This document shows positions 50,401-63,154 of a stretch of 64,000 nt of DNA, in pieces. The notes beneath the pieces are model-generated. The model did not search any database. It saw only the letters and a program-made list of their open reading frames with translations, and was not told where the DNA came from. How positions within the stretch are numbered: position 1 is the first letter of the stretch; every line of letters starts with the position of its first letter. The translations under genes were made by a program, and so were the position numbers. Origin of the DNA: Himantopus leucocephalus (lineage: Eukaryota > Chordata > Aves > Charadriiformes > Recurvirostridae). The stretch is taken from positions 19,829,715 to 19,893,714 of the forward strand of contig RSEF01000013.1 in assembly GCA_003993805.1 (NCBI GenBank). Reading direction: 5' to 3'.

Positions 50401-52147
50401 GGGGGCAAAATTGCCAAATTCAGGGAAAACATCAAAATTTCATTTTTAAGGGGTTCTGTTGTAAGCGGCTCGCGTGCAGCTCTGTTTGCCAGGGGATCTG
50501 CCCCCTGAGCCCCCCAGCCGCTTTCTGGGGCTGCGGGGGGGGATGGTCACGGTGGCCCCCAGCCGTCCCCAGCGCCAGCTCAGCGCGTCGCAGGTGGCGC
50601 TCCCGGCGCTCCGGCTCCGCAGCCCTTTAAGCCGCCCGCTCCCTGATGGTATTTTGTTAGCACTGGTCTAGACGTTAATTGTGCTCCTGCAGCTTAGCTT
50701 GAGATGTAGGGTGTAAATGGCACCAACAAGAATTCCTAGAAATAAAATTAATACTTGTAATCATCATAATTACAGCAAGCACTTCTTTGTGGCTATTTTA
50801 TAAAAGGACACTAGTAAAACATCTTATTTGAAGCTCTAATATATTTTGTAAAATGTCTTTTCATTTAATGAAATCATTTTAGCTCCAGTACTTACTTATT
50901 TAAGTCTGGCGTTAACAGAAGTAAGTTAGTTAGGGCCACATTAAGCCACCGAGGAATTAGAAATTAATTATGGAGAAGGCAAAGGTAGGTCTGTTTTGGG
51001 AGATGCAAGGCTTTTCTTGGCTTTGACGCTTAGGTTTGTGCCCCATTTTATCACGTCCCCCCGTGTTTAGAGAGGGCAGAAAAATGCTTCCTGTTTAGGC
51101 TAAAGTTTGTTTACACGTAGAAATGACAGTATTGCCGTCTCATATGTGTACATATGCACACACTATTGTTCTTAAACCTTGCTTTAAGGAGTGAGGAGGA
51201 GGGAAATGTGAAAACAATCCCTGCTCTAAAGTGATAATGCTCGAGAGACACCTGCACCTCTCCTGCGTTAGAGTCATCCTTGTTCATCCCCGGAGCCGCG
51301 CACATTGCCTCACATGAGTGGGTGAGAATCTCAAAGTTTTGCAATTCGTTAATGTCAGCAGTAAATCATGATTAATTCCTCTGGCAGTCATCGTGGTAAA
51401 AAACACTGTCACCACATGCCCTTTGCTATTAATACTGTGTGATCAGCAGTTTCCAAGAAATACTGTTTGAACATTGCCCATATGCAAACTCAGGGCCTGA
51501 CTCTTCCCTCATTAAACCCAATGGTTAATGAGCCAGGCTTTTTTCAATGGAAGCAGGATCAAGTCATGAATGTTTTGGCCTTCAGAGAGGTAACTGGGCA
51601 GATCTAATTCTGCTGGGAGAGCCACCATCAGTGAGGGCTTCTCCGAGCTCATGCCTTAAAGTCGGGTGCAGGGCTTCGACGTCCTGCTGCGAGATGCACC
51701 CAAGCGTGCCAGCACGAAGCGGGAAAGGGAGATGTGCCCAAACATCCCTTCTGATTTAGACTTAAATTTATTGTAACGCTGCTAGAGAGTCAGCCAGCTC
51801 TCCTCACACCTCTGCAAGCCCAAGGCTTTGACAAGGAGCAAAGCTTGCGGTGAAGCATTGCGGGGAGCACTCAGCCTCAGTAACGTGGTGTCTAAACTGT
51901 AAGTTTTTCAAACCAATTTTAATTTTGCTGTGGGCTTTGCATCAGTAATTTTGCATCCGGGATTTGTTACCGAAAATGTATCAGGGGAATGATCGAGCCA
52001 CAAGTTTTTAAAGATCACCTGTAACGTCATCTGAAATCTGCCCGCAGCTCTGCTGACAGACAGGAAAAGAGACGAAAAAGGGAAAACTGGGCTGTGCCAG
52101 GCATAACTTCTGAAACGTGCCATCACGTCTCCCTTTGTCTCTTCCAG
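47450..52147 (+). other. SH3RF2: SH3RF2 intron where the second-SH3 exon is expected but not seen
   Basis: Donor gtacca at 47450, acceptor cttccag ending 52147. From the family sequence an exon of about 96 bp, phase 0 to 0, carrying the rest of SH3-2 (VDENWAEG, then GIFP) should lie here. Reading the plus strand in all frames, I find no segment with the DENW..G...GIFP spacing. There are no Ns. An old interspersed repeat resembling those in reptile and bird genomes is near 51.49-51.58 kb, and a CpG-rich stretch lies at about 50.2-50.65 kb. Confidence 0.7.
51485..51590. repeat. Old amniote interspersed repeat remnant
   Basis: The words agggcctgactcttccctca, cccaatggttaatg and caatggaagcaggatcaagt resemble an ancient repeat found in many turtle and bird loci. 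The family cannot be named with certainty. Confidence 0.35.
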
Positions 52148-52471
52148 CCAAACACCACTGCCAGGCAACTCCTGCAGACCAGCAAAAGCCACTGGTCCCC
52201 TCAGTTCAAGTGCACGTCCCTACGAACGGTGTCTCCCAAAGCAAAGGGTGCGGATTCGCCGCCTTTCCCCAAGGTGCCCGACTCGAGGAGGAAGAGCCTG
52301 CGGCAGTTCTCCATCACCACTGCCCTGAACACCCTCAACCGGATGGTCCACGCGCCGGCCGAGCGGCAGGCGCTGGAGATCAGCTCCCCCGTCCTCATCA
52401 GCTCCAGTAACCCCACCGTGGCCACCCAGAGCAGCGAGAAAGTGGAGTTTCCCTACGGCACCCCTCTCCAG
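52148..52471 (+). CDS. SH3RF2: SH3RF2 exon: linker between SH3-2 and SH3-3
   Basis: Encodes 108 residues, phase 0 at both ends, between a cttccag acceptor and a gtaagg donor. It begins PNTTARQLL, which in the family directly follows the end of SH3-2. It then has a Ser/Lys-rich variable stretch and the highly conserved block RQFSITTALNTLNRMVH...ISSPVLISSSNP, diagnostic of SH3RF2. No folded domain is evident; this is likely a flexible scaffold segment with many Ser/Thr-Pro and basic sites. Confidence 0.93.
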
Positions 52472-55400
52472 GTAAGGAAGCGGTGGCGTGGATGCTGTAG
52501 GAGCAGTATGAGTCCAAAATGCACATCCTGGGCAGAAACACTTGATGCACGGGCAACAATTCGAAAAGCTAAAGCACAAACGTGCAAAGACAAAGCACCC
52601 ATGCTAATAGCGTCAGTAAGATGTCATCCTCATCAGGCTGCCTGGGATTTTTTCCCCTCCTTTTGAATTGGAAAGGTCTGTCTTCAGAGTTCAGGGACCC
52701 AAGGGAATCCATAAAAAGTGAAACTAAGTTATCAGAGTAACTAAACATGGATAAAGCACATTCCCATCCTGATTTCTGCCCTACTGCAGTGAGCTCCAGG
52801 TGCAGAGTGGGAGAAAACAGAGAGCTTAACTTGCAAAACAAACTATTTTTCATTTTAGAGAGTAGTAAGGCACATGAATTCCCAAGGGAGCTCCCTGGGC
52901 CCAGCTCATTCACAGCCGTGTGTGTGTGTGTGTGTGCACCCGAATTCATACTGCAAGCAAACATCTGGTTTGCAATATAACGGTGTAGAACAAAAATAGT
53001 GGTTCTCAATATTTGCAAAATTAAAGCTAAAACCAGCCACGGGTCATGCTCACCTGCGTTACTTTGACGATGAGCCTTTCTGAGCTCCTCACAGAACGAA
53101 GTTGCAGCGGCACAGCAGGACCTGCAGAATCAGGCCCTGAATTATGAGCAAATAAAAGCCCAGTGAGACCAGTGAGGAAACTGCACTGCACTGAGCAGGT
53201 CTGGACTGCCAGTCATTGCTTTAACAGCCTTTTCAGCTAACCCCCATGCTTCAAAGGAAAGTAGAAACCTGCTCTTTTTATTAATTGGTATTTCAATTTT
53301 TCTGATGTCTCAAGCATACAAGGAGTCCCCAGCATCCCCAATGCTTGGCCTCAATGGTAAGCGTTGGGCTTAATTGAAAAACTTGATTAAGCCCAAAATC
53401 TCAGCACAGGAGATCACCCGTTTGGGTACCTCTAGACACAACCTTTGCTCTGCCCGCCGGGGCACAGGCAGGTACCGTGGAAGCCGGAGCTCCATTACCG
53501 TACCCTAATCCACCAAGTTTTCTCCAAAGGCAAACTGCCTTCAGGGCAGGCTTCCTCACAGAACGCCGCCTCGGCGGTGTTATAACAGCTGCAGAAATAA
53601 CGAAGCAGCCTCCCGCTTCTGCTAAGCAGGCTGTCAGCCCTTCTGAAAAGCAATCGGGGTCTTTGCCCTGCCGTGAATCAGTCCTCTGCCCGCATCCGTC
53701 CACGGCCAGATGAATGGTTTCTGCCAGGGGAGGGCAATTACGGCAGTCCTTGTCGGTCTGCAATCTAAACCTGGACTACGCTGAGAGAAGCTGAATTTGG
53801 GGCTGAGATAATAAACACAGACTGACCTTTCAGACTATACGCACTCTTTATTTCAGGAGGCAAAAGAGTCTCATTCCTTCTTCACACTCTGACTAAAGAT
53901 CTCAATACAGAATCTTCACAGATCATCTGAAGTGGGAGAAAAAAGGTTTTGTTTAGATTTCTATGACATCTTTCATATTCAAGGCTGCTCTAACGTTTTA
54001 TAAAGCAATAATCCAGCCCCTGGTAGTTCGGTGTCTGTGCAATAAAACCCAGCAGGTATTTTGTACTTAGCAATAGCCTGGAAAGAGCCTTGGATGTTAG
54101 ATCCTGTTTTATGTGAGAGGAAATGAAGCCTTACAATAGAACTATAATTCAATTGAAATGGTATCATGTCTCGCGAACCCAATATAATTTTACCAAAAAT
54201 GTCTCAGTGTGAACTATTGTCAACAGCAGAAGCAATAGAGTGGATGTGTTAACGCGTTGCCTTGGAAGGGTTGGAATTTCCTGTCTTCTAAACAAGAGGT
54301 TTGCTCCCGGAGGTTTGCAGGAGGATCTGTGTTGTTCACAGGGCCACACAGGTTACGGCTTTTCCTTTTTCCGTCTCTGGGTTTGGGTTGCGATGACTGA
54401 CCTGCAAAGTCCAGATTCTTTTGCAAGCCCAGATACACACTGCCAGGCCGGACTATGTTGGCCATATCCCACTGAGGTCGCTCGGCCTTTTTCCTAGTGT
54501 TAATCAGATGGAAAAGCTGCGGGGTGAATTTGTTGCTAAGGCACCCCTCATGATCAGAACAAAGTTGCAGGATTGAGGAGTAATGGGAGAGCCGAGAGCT
54601 GGTGCTGACCCCAAGGGTTGGTCTGCCCCACTCCGCAGCTTCTGGTGGAAGTTCAGCTTCGGTAGTAAGTGCTGAGACTTTGGAAAAACAGCAGCGCATC
54701 TCCGAAGTGTGGTTGTGCCGTGGCAATTGATTTTATATACATGATATTACTCGGAAGGAAAAGATCTGCGTTTCTGGGTTTAAACTACTCCAGATAAAGT
54801 AGAAGTTCGGAAGTAATGAACAGTTGTGTGCCTACTGCCAGCCCTGCAAACTCAGCCCCAGAGTGCAAGTATCAAGCTGGGGTCTTCTGTTATTAGCAAT
54901 ATAGTAAAGAAAAGAGTGGGTTGAATCACATCCTTAATTGCTTCCGTGCGTTTTCGTGCTCCCTCGTGAGCCTGCAGAGGTTGTGTAGCCGGGATCGTTG
55001 TGGGTGGTCGCAAATCCGGTGCAGCAGATGGAGCCGAGTCTACAGCTCAGCTCAGCCTTCCCGACATTGGGCCGAGCCCCTGCCCAGGGTCCGCCCAGGT
55101 GCCGGAGAGCCGGCGCTGGCACGCGGCCGCGCTGTGTAAGGAGCAACGATGGCAGCGCTCGAACCGCCCGGGAGCCAGCCCCAAACAGCACAGCCTCTCA
55201 GGAGGAGTTTTTGAGACCTGGTGGGCAAGACCGAACAGTTTTTGAGAAAGAAGTAGGCGAGGATTTAACCGGTTAAGTGGGAATTGTCCCAGGAGACAAA
55301 GCCCAGGGTGGGATAACCTTAGCTGGCAGGCAGGGGTGAGGCACATGGGGCAGGCTGGGCAAGGGGAGGGGAGCGAAGGTGCCCCCTGCCCGGGCCAGCA

Positions 55401-58400
55401 CTGATGCCCTCCTCTGCCGAGCAGCGGGCTGGCACGGGGGGAGCAGGCGTCTGCCTAAGATGGGGAGCGGCGGGCGAAGACGTGGAGGCTGCGCAGGGGT
55501 TAGCGGCTGAATCACTGGCAGGAGGAATGCGCACCGCAGCATCCACCCTCCCTGGGAGCCAGGGAAAGTCCGCCTCCCCATCCGGGGCTCCATGCGGAGC
55601 CCAAAGAAGGCTGGGAGCAGCCACGGCGCCTGGGCTCTATGCCCAAACACCGGAGCTCTTCTTCCTCCAAGAAAGGAACTGCCCCACCGGCAGCGCTCGG
55701 CCCCTCGCTCGCCTGTGCGCGCTGGGCAGGCGCTCGCTGGGAGCGTGCTCTCCACGGAGCGCTCGGAGCTGCTTTTCTCCTTTCAGAAAATGACCCAGTT
55801 TCATTCCCTGCCTGAGATAGGGATGTAAGGCCCTGTGAGACCAGCTGGAAGGAAAGGAGCTGTGCTGCAACCGAGTTTGACACGAGCGAGGGTTAGGATC
55901 ACAGGAGGGGGGGTCCTGGCATCAGCCGTCACTCGGGGATGGGGCAGCAGAGCAACCTTAGCAATCACACTGGAAACCAAGTGACCCTCTTACTATCCAA
56001 GCCCTTAAATCCCTCTCCTCTGCAAGGACAGGCATCCAGACAGATACCGAATACACATTTGGATCTAGTAACTTTTTTTAAAATATCCATGCGTTTTGAA
56101 TGGATGTGTTCATTGCTTTCCTTGGGGTGCGGGTCAAAAAAAGTGGGAATTCTGCAGTAGCTTGTAGTTCCATGACACTGGTCCCAAGCCATGAGACTAC
56201 ATACTTTTGAGGGAGACAAAGAGGAGCATTAGTATCCCCCTGACGCACCCTGCGTGTGACATGTCCTTGGCGGAGTCACATCTCCAGTGACGCTGGCACT
56301 TGGCAGGGGGAGCGGGAGCCGGAGGGGCTGCACCTTGGGTACACGCGGAACAAAGCACGGCTTAAGAAGCGATGGTGAAGAGGCTGTGCTGGGTGTTCGC
56401 AGGGCTTCCCAAGCACGCTCTGCCTGCCTGGCGTTTCCACCACCAAGGATCAGCTCATACTCATTTCAGCCCATAAAAGGGAATAACCGGCAGCAGCTGG
56501 CACTGCTGCCAGCCCTCCTCCTGCTCTTCCTTCCCCGTCGTGGTGCCAAGTGGGCTCAGGCAGAGCCAGAACCAGCTTGCAGGGCTTGTGGCGCACCGTG
56601 TCTGTGCATGTGCCTGTTGTGCAAGCAGCTGTAGTGCGGCATTGCTGCACTGCGCCCGCCCTCTCCACTCCCAGCAGAAAGGACCAGCAGTGGCAGGAAC
56701 CTCTTCCCAGTCACAACTGGGCTTGTTCCCCCGGTCTGGCGGTACACGGGTCAAGAAACATCTGGCTAAGAGCTGCTGCTACCCTTTGCCGCTCATCCAA
56801 GTGAGCTGATAAACCTGACATCAGCCGTCAAGTACATTTGGCTTTTCTATGTGATAAATGATGGGAAATTTGCAAGACCCAACTTCCAGTAGCACCGACT
56901 GCCCTGTGATGGAACGGGGGAAAACTCCCTCCCCACGAGGCGTCTCATGAACACTCTCGACAGAGCAGTGCCCGTGTTGGCAGGGCGCTGCAGAGAGGAG
57001 CCAAGCCAGAAATCACGTTGGTGACACGCTGGATAGGGAGATGGGGTGAGAGAGAGATTTAAGGAGAGGCAGGAAATGAAACTCTTTGTACTTACAAGGG
57101 CTTTCAAGGCACTCGCAGGAGATCAGCAAAAGTGAATGCTGAAATCAATTATACATGGCTGGAAAATATTTCATTCAATCTTTTTTCCTCTCTGTTGAAA
57201 ATACAAAACCAGCTTTGATGCAGGCTCTGAAAGGATCCATGCAGAGGGGGAACAGAGAGAGATGAAAAACATTAAGCCTTCCATCCAGAAGCAGACATTT
57301 CAACACAGGTCCATCAGGAAAACCAGCAAAAAGTTGTCATTTTGCTCCAATGCAGGAAAAAGAAACTCCAAATCCCCGAATTTCAAAGGTTTTGATTATC
57401 AAAATTATTAAAACAGAGTTATAATTTCAAATCAACTTTATATAAGAGCCTGGTCTGACCCTACCTGGACTAGAAAACGAGGAACGCAAAGATGGTTTGA
57501 AGCTTACCTGCCACTCTGGGTCCAGAGGCAGAAGCTACAGTTGCTGGTGTTTTTTAATTAACTTGATTTACTGGAGAGTAATAGTGCTGGTGAGTCACTT
57601 CTTTTTTTTCCCTCGGTCCTTGCTAAGCCAGTGCCCCAGCACCGCATTACAGACATGACCACTAGAAATTAGATTTGAAATGAATAAGAGATTAAAGCCC
57701 TGACAGCTTGCATCGTTAAAGATCCTGTGGTCTTTGCCGGAGAGCATGACTGCCGGCCACATCCCGGCCCAGTGACTTCCCGCTGGCTGAGGTTCCGCAG
57801 GGACGCGGCTGCAGCCGCCCTGCCTCGCTGGGAGCTGTTTCCACCTCCTGAGAGCAGCCACGCTCCCGCAGCCGCACAACGCGGCTCACGCCTCAGCGCG
57901 CTCAGCGCCGGGTGTCAAACGGGGATGACCCGCTTGCTCACAGCAGTTCACCCCGGGATACGTTTTTGTGCTTTAGCAGGGCTAGATCAGCAGGAGAGAG
58001 CATCCTGAGGATGCCACATTGAACAGTGCCATCCTTTCCTCCCGCGCCGCGGGCCCAGCCTGCGCAGTGCTGAGCGCGCTCCCCGTCACCTCCCGGCCCC
58101 GCCATTTGCTGCGCTGCCAGCACAGGGACAAGCGGAAAAGCAAAGTTCGCGGGTACAAACCAAATGGAGGAGGAGGAGGAAGAGCGTGCACGGTGGGCAC
58201 AGACCAGCGGGTTTGGTAACTGAGACCTTCCTGAGCCGGGCTCGGCAGCACCGCCTGTTCTCACCGTTTTCAGAAACAAACACTGCCGGTGAGAGGTGGC
58301 AGATGGATACCGCCGAGGACACCGTCCCGGCCCCCGAGCCGGCAGTGCCAGGGGTGGCAGCGCCGCTCCCTCCATCCCTGCGACAGAGCTCGTCCCTCCC

Positions 58401-60801
58401 GCCTGTGAAGCGGAGATAACAAACCCTCCCTGCCTCCGCGGGGCTGGAGAGACCGTGCTAATCTCCTAGTGCTTCTTGGAGAGCCTCCAAAGCAAGGCGA
58501 TACAGCAGCGCAGGGTATTACTGCCATGGCTCCAGCCCCCCGCCAGGAGGGACCACCTCTGGAGGAAAGAGATGTTGTTGTCCTTGTGCCAGCTAATCCT
58601 CTGCCTCACCGCTGGGCATGTAAACAAGGCGGCCAGCTAGGACTGGTCAAAAAGTTCAGCTTAAATTGTTTTGCTTTTGCCATTTGAAAGATAGCTTTGC
58701 AACCAGCAGAGAAAATATTTCCCTCCAAGCATGCTGTCATGGAGCTCCCAGCAGGATCTAGCCCAGCACCTTCCTTTTCTGGCATGGCAGGAATTCCCTG
58801 ATCAGATAACCCTCCCGCACTGCACGTCTCCTGACCGAGGGGGAAGATGCCAATATGTGGTCCAGGAGATACGGCCCCAACGGAGGGGAAAAGAGCAGAG
58901 GCAGCGCTTAGACCTATGCCTCCGCCTCCGCCAAGCACTTCAGTAGCATTTCTTAGTGGAAGTACCTTGTATAGTTGGCCAATATACTTTAGGGGGTTTA
59001 GCTGCATGTTCGTCAGATGGTTTTGGAAAAGGATTAACATTTCCCATATTTAATAGTTCTAGTACTGCTTTTTTACCGCTCATTCAATCAGCCAGCCATG
59101 AAATGCTAACCCACTTTGCACCAGCAACCAAGTGAAACATCTCCACGCCTTGTTTGTGGCATCTGGAACTCCCTCCAGCCCGCAGAGCACGCTGGAGATG
59201 GAGGTGCAGCATTTGTCAGCCTCAGAGAGGTCATCCTATTTACTCCTCCATCTGCAGGGCGTGCGAGCAGGACTGCTCTTATTTGAGAAGCTGGCATTTG
59301 TAGCAATTTCTTCTATTCTTTCTACTGGATGGCCTTCACCCTTTCAACAACAGCTCCACCTCTTCTCAGCCGCCTCATGGCGCTGAAACCTCTGCAGGGA
59401 TCAGTGCCACGCGAGGGGGGGACAGCTGCCCGTGGTGGGACCACGCCTGAGCCCAGCGAGCACCAACGACACGTAACCAAAACCAAACTCAGAAGAACAG
59501 AAACAGCCGGCAGGCAGGTTCTGGCGTTGGAGGGTAGCAGCCAGACACTCAGAGGGACACCGGGCAGAGGACCCCCACCCCAGAAACCCCCGAAGTGGGT
59601 GGATGTTGCTTGACCTGCGAGACATGGAGGGACAGAGGAAAGGGAACAGCCCAGCACGCTGCCCGTGTCCTCACCGGGTCAGCAAGGAGACCCGAGGAGT
59701 CACCTCCTCGCCTCGGGCGGGCGGCAGCAGGGACGGGCGCTCGCCCCCTGCAGCAGCAGGTCTGGCACGGCGTGTCCAAGGCACAGCTACCCCGACAGCA
59801 GAGCGGGGCTGAGGTTCCTCCCCGGAACATGAAAGACCCCTAGGAGAGGACAGAGGGGGCATTATGGTGGCAGGTATCTCTCCCTCGATGCAAAATGGCG
59901 GTGGGGAAAGAGCCACCCCAAACCAAAGGCAAACCCGAGCGAGGCGCCTCTGCCTCTGCGGTGCGGCAGCCAGCTGCCCCCTGCCCGGCACCGCCTGCGC
60001 CAGGCATACGCACGGGGCTGTGGAGCTCCTCGGGACGCCACAGACATGGTAAATAGCTTTAATAATAGTTATTAAAAGATCACTGGGGCAAGGACTGTAT
60101 TATTTAGGGTTTAGACAATGCCAATACTCCCAGCTGGAGCTAAATAAATAACAAGGGAAGCAGCAATGATTACACCAGTCCTCACCTGGCAGACGCGGTC
60201 TCCTCCTGGTTAGCGAAGTCTGGGCTTGAAATGCTGCTTTCCCAAACCCTTTTTCCTTCCTGAAGCAGGCAGCGGAGACAGGGAGTGAATCAAAGGTACT
60301 CACCTTGTTCAGAGCCAAGCGAAAAGGGGTGAGAAAACACTGAACGCAAGGAGAGAGGCGAAGGAGTGTTTCCCCACTCGAGTGGATCTCAGATATATGA
60401 GATTAGCAACGATTACAGGTTTAGAGCTCAAACTTGGAAGTCCCGGCTGTTCGGTTAAGTTTATCCTGTTTCATCGTTGTTCTGAGCACCTCCTCACACA
60501 CCAGGTTAGCTGTCCCAACAAGTTCCGCGTTTACAGGACGGGATAAGCACCATCAGCCCAACCGATCCATGCCCTAGAGAGCGTCTCGGTGTTGAAGTGA
60601 GTCTTCCTCTTACTGCCTGATCTTTTTTTTTTTGTTAAATGCTCCAAACTTATTTCTCCTGAAATGTCTTTGGTTTGGCTTGGGGTTTTTTTTGAAGGGT
60701 GGTCGAAGCCTGTCAAATGTTTTTAGCTGCTCTTCCAGTGGCTAAAATAAGCCTGTATTCAGATTAATATATTGTTTTCTTTGCTTTCTTTCTCCCTGTA
60801 G
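52472..60801 (+). other. SH3RF2: SH3RF2 intron (about 8.3 kb)
   Basis: Donor gtaagg at 52472, acceptor ccctgtag ending 60801. Contents I can support: a (TG)n tract at 52918-52936, an old repeat remnant near 53.12 kb, and CpG-rich stretches near 55.1, 58.05 and 59.7-60.0 kb. No further exon recognised. Confidence 0.85.
52918..52936. repeat. (TG)n microsatellite
   Basis: Nine to ten uninterrupted TG units, inside the intron after the linker exon. Confidence 0.95.
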
Positions 60802-60896
60802 GTCAGTGCATCTTACTACCCTGCACCGGGATCACTGGGGCACTCAGCAGCCATCGTCACTCTTCCCCATCTGCAGCACCACATATCAGCTTATAT
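60802..60896 (+). CDS. SH3RF2: SH3RF2 exon: short linker before SH3-3
   Basis: A 95-bp exon encoding VSASYYPAPGSLGHSAAIV and on to HHISAYM. It matches the family pattern of a Tyr/Pro linker that runs into the third SH3 domain. Two overlapping donors exist: gtacgt at 60897 and gtaagg at 60901. Only the first keeps the frame, joining AT to the G that opens the next exon and giving YM-CVALHSY. Use of the gtaagg site would shift the third SH3 out of frame. Confidence 0.88.
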
Positions 60897-62983
60897 GTAC
60901 GTAAGGAAATGGGAATACGTTGGGGGGTCGTGTAATTTTCTGTACCTTCAGCTTAGGCTTATCCAGCCAAAGGTTCTTCCAAGCCAGGAGGTAGAGGCAG
61001 ACAGACGCAGCTCCCGTGTGCTCAGATCCCCGTAGGGATGTACTTGGCTGGTCTCAGCAGGGGGTCGCAATCACACTTGCGTTATTATATTCCCAGCAGG
61101 TGAAGTGTCCTTGCACCTTACCACCTTACTTCAGTATTTGTAGATACATAGTTCTGCCTATTTGTCAACAGTATATTTTACATTTTTTAAATATAAAGAA
61201 ACTAATTAATCCTTTAGTGCCTCTAGTTATTTATTTTGAAACAGTGCAGGTCACTGGTGTTTTGAGTGATCCAATCTTTCAAAACTTTCCCAGAGTTAAA
61301 ATTTGCAGATAATATATTGTAATGATTTGTTTTCCTCTCGATAAGATTCATCAGCCTGGCACTGTAGTAAGCTGCCTAATAACAACAAAATAGCAACAAG
61401 CTGTCTACATGGTAATTAGCACCTCCACAGTATGGAGCCAGACCTGTGGAACACTAGTACACATGAGCAGTATCTATAAATCTGTACTACGCTCGTGATG
61501 TTTGCTACTTCCGTGCATTAGCATGGGTCATCCAAGACTATTGCAAACACTTAATCCTAAGCACAAGAAAACTCCTAAGACCTTAAAATAATTTGCAAAA
61601 TGAGGATTGTGTTAAAGTGTTCGATCAGCTGCCTATTTTGCACAGCTCCTTTTTCAACCCTACAAAATATCAAACCAGTATCTGCCTGTCCTGCCCTTCA
61701 AGGTGAATCCTGTATAAAGTGATAAACCGCTGCAGAATTAGAACACCCATTCACTGATCCTCACCTGGTCTGTGCACGTAACAGAAGGAAAAGTCACTTT
61801 ATAAAGACAGGCGTTTCAAGTCAAACTTTCAAGTGATTGTTCCAAACAACAGGGAGAGAGAAACGTTTTTAAAAGTTATGGGAGAGTCCTTGACTATCTA
61901 GACAACTAGTCTGCTCTTTCTGTTTTTTAAATAATATCTGGTAATTGCTGTATTGGTCTGTAACTCAGTAACATTTGGGAGCAGATCACACTCACCTTAA
62001 AAAAACCCAAACCAACAACAGTGCAATTAAATTAAATGTGTTACACTGGAGACAAATTAAAGTTCTTTAAAGAACAAATAGGGGAAAGTTTTGAAAATGC
62101 GCTTTTCTTTTGCTCCTGTTTTGCTGTGTGGTCACACATGGTTCACAGTGGGGAACAAAGCTTCATCACCTCGTCATAGTCCCAGAATCGCACCAGAAAT
62201 GTCTAGAGGGGATCTCAAATTAATCTCCGGTCCAGTTTCCTCAGTAGCCCAGAGCAGAGCCATGTACCTCTTCCTCTGTCCGCTTTATTCTCAGAGGGCC
62301 CCAGTGGCAGCGACTGCAGTCCCAGTGTCTGCAGGGGCCCGGTCGCGGGAGGAAGAGGAGAGGGAGGAAGATGGGTGACAGGCGCGTTGCTGTACGAGCA
62401 GTGCTCCGCTCGCCTCCCAGCCCCTCCAGATGATGCTCAAGGCAAGCAGATGTAAGGCCTCTGGCTCACCATGTACTTCAAAGGCAGAATGTATTCTTGA
62501 TGCTATCGCTCGGACAGAGCATGGTAGCTGCACTCTTTCATGCTGCTTTGCCTTAGGACAGGTACACATTAGCCCTTCATCAGTTATTTCAATGGGGCGG
62601 TCACGGTGCGGTGCACAACAGCAGCTTTCTCCTCCCTAACGCTTGTCGCCCTCGGCTGGCTTGGCTGGCACTTCTGGGACAGAAACCATCGATGGGATCT
62701 GCTTTGTTCTCCGTTCCTGTTGGCGCTTCTTTTATTCATATCCCCTTTGGCCTGAAGTTACAGGCAGTTTCTTCCCTGCGCAGTTCTCTCCACAATATGT
62801 TATTGTGCAGCACCCAAATACTTGATGCGAGTGCTGGTTGATGAGGCTTCAGCAACGAGCCGCCGCTCACCCAAAGCCAGCAGCGTCGGTTCTTCAGCAC
62901 AGTTAAACCCAGGAGGTTCGGGATGTGCTCCTGCACAGGCGCAGTTCCTGCCCCCCCTGCCCTGACCCCCCCTTTCTCCCCAG
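60897..62983 (+). other. SH3RF2: SH3RF2 intron (about 2.1 kb)
   Basis: Donor gtacgt at 60897, acceptor with a C/T-rich tract ending ccccag at 62983. Mostly AT-rich between 61.1 and 62.1 kb. No additional exon or repeat identified. Confidence 0.85.
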
Positions 62984-63154
62984 GTGCGTGGCTCTCCATT
63001 CCTACGTGGCTCACGGACCGGAGGAGCTGGAGCTGCAGAAGGGAGAAGGGGTCCGCGTCTTTGGGAAAGACCACGACGGCTGGCTGCGGGGCATGTCCCT
63101 CGTCACGGGGAGAGTGGGGATCTTCCCCAGCAACTACGTCGCTCCCCTCTTCAG
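62984..63154 (+). CDS. SH3RF2: SH3RF2 exon: third SH3 domain
   Basis: A 171-bp exon starting in phase 2 and ending in phase 2. It encodes [19 protein letters not shown], then [17 protein letters not shown] with the conserved Trp, and [15 protein letters not shown]. This is a complete SH3 fold: ALHSY for ALYDY, acidic RT loop, GWLRG, and the FPSNYV 3-10 helix. I end the exon at AG|gtctgg because similarity stops there. That donor is not ideal; the open frame continues to 63467, but the extra residues do not resemble the family. Confidence 0.92.

Noticed and set aside
51580..51620. NWADLILLGE, a third partial match to the missing SH3-2 segment
   Set aside because: Only three residues agree and the flanking residues do not fit an SH3 fold.
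52079..52147. ENWA in the frame just before the linker exon, 18 codons from PNTTARQ, at first sight like the missing SH3-2 exon
   Set aside because: The residues before and after ENWA do not match (no acidic start, no GIFP), and the segment contains the pyrimidine tract and acceptor of the next exon.
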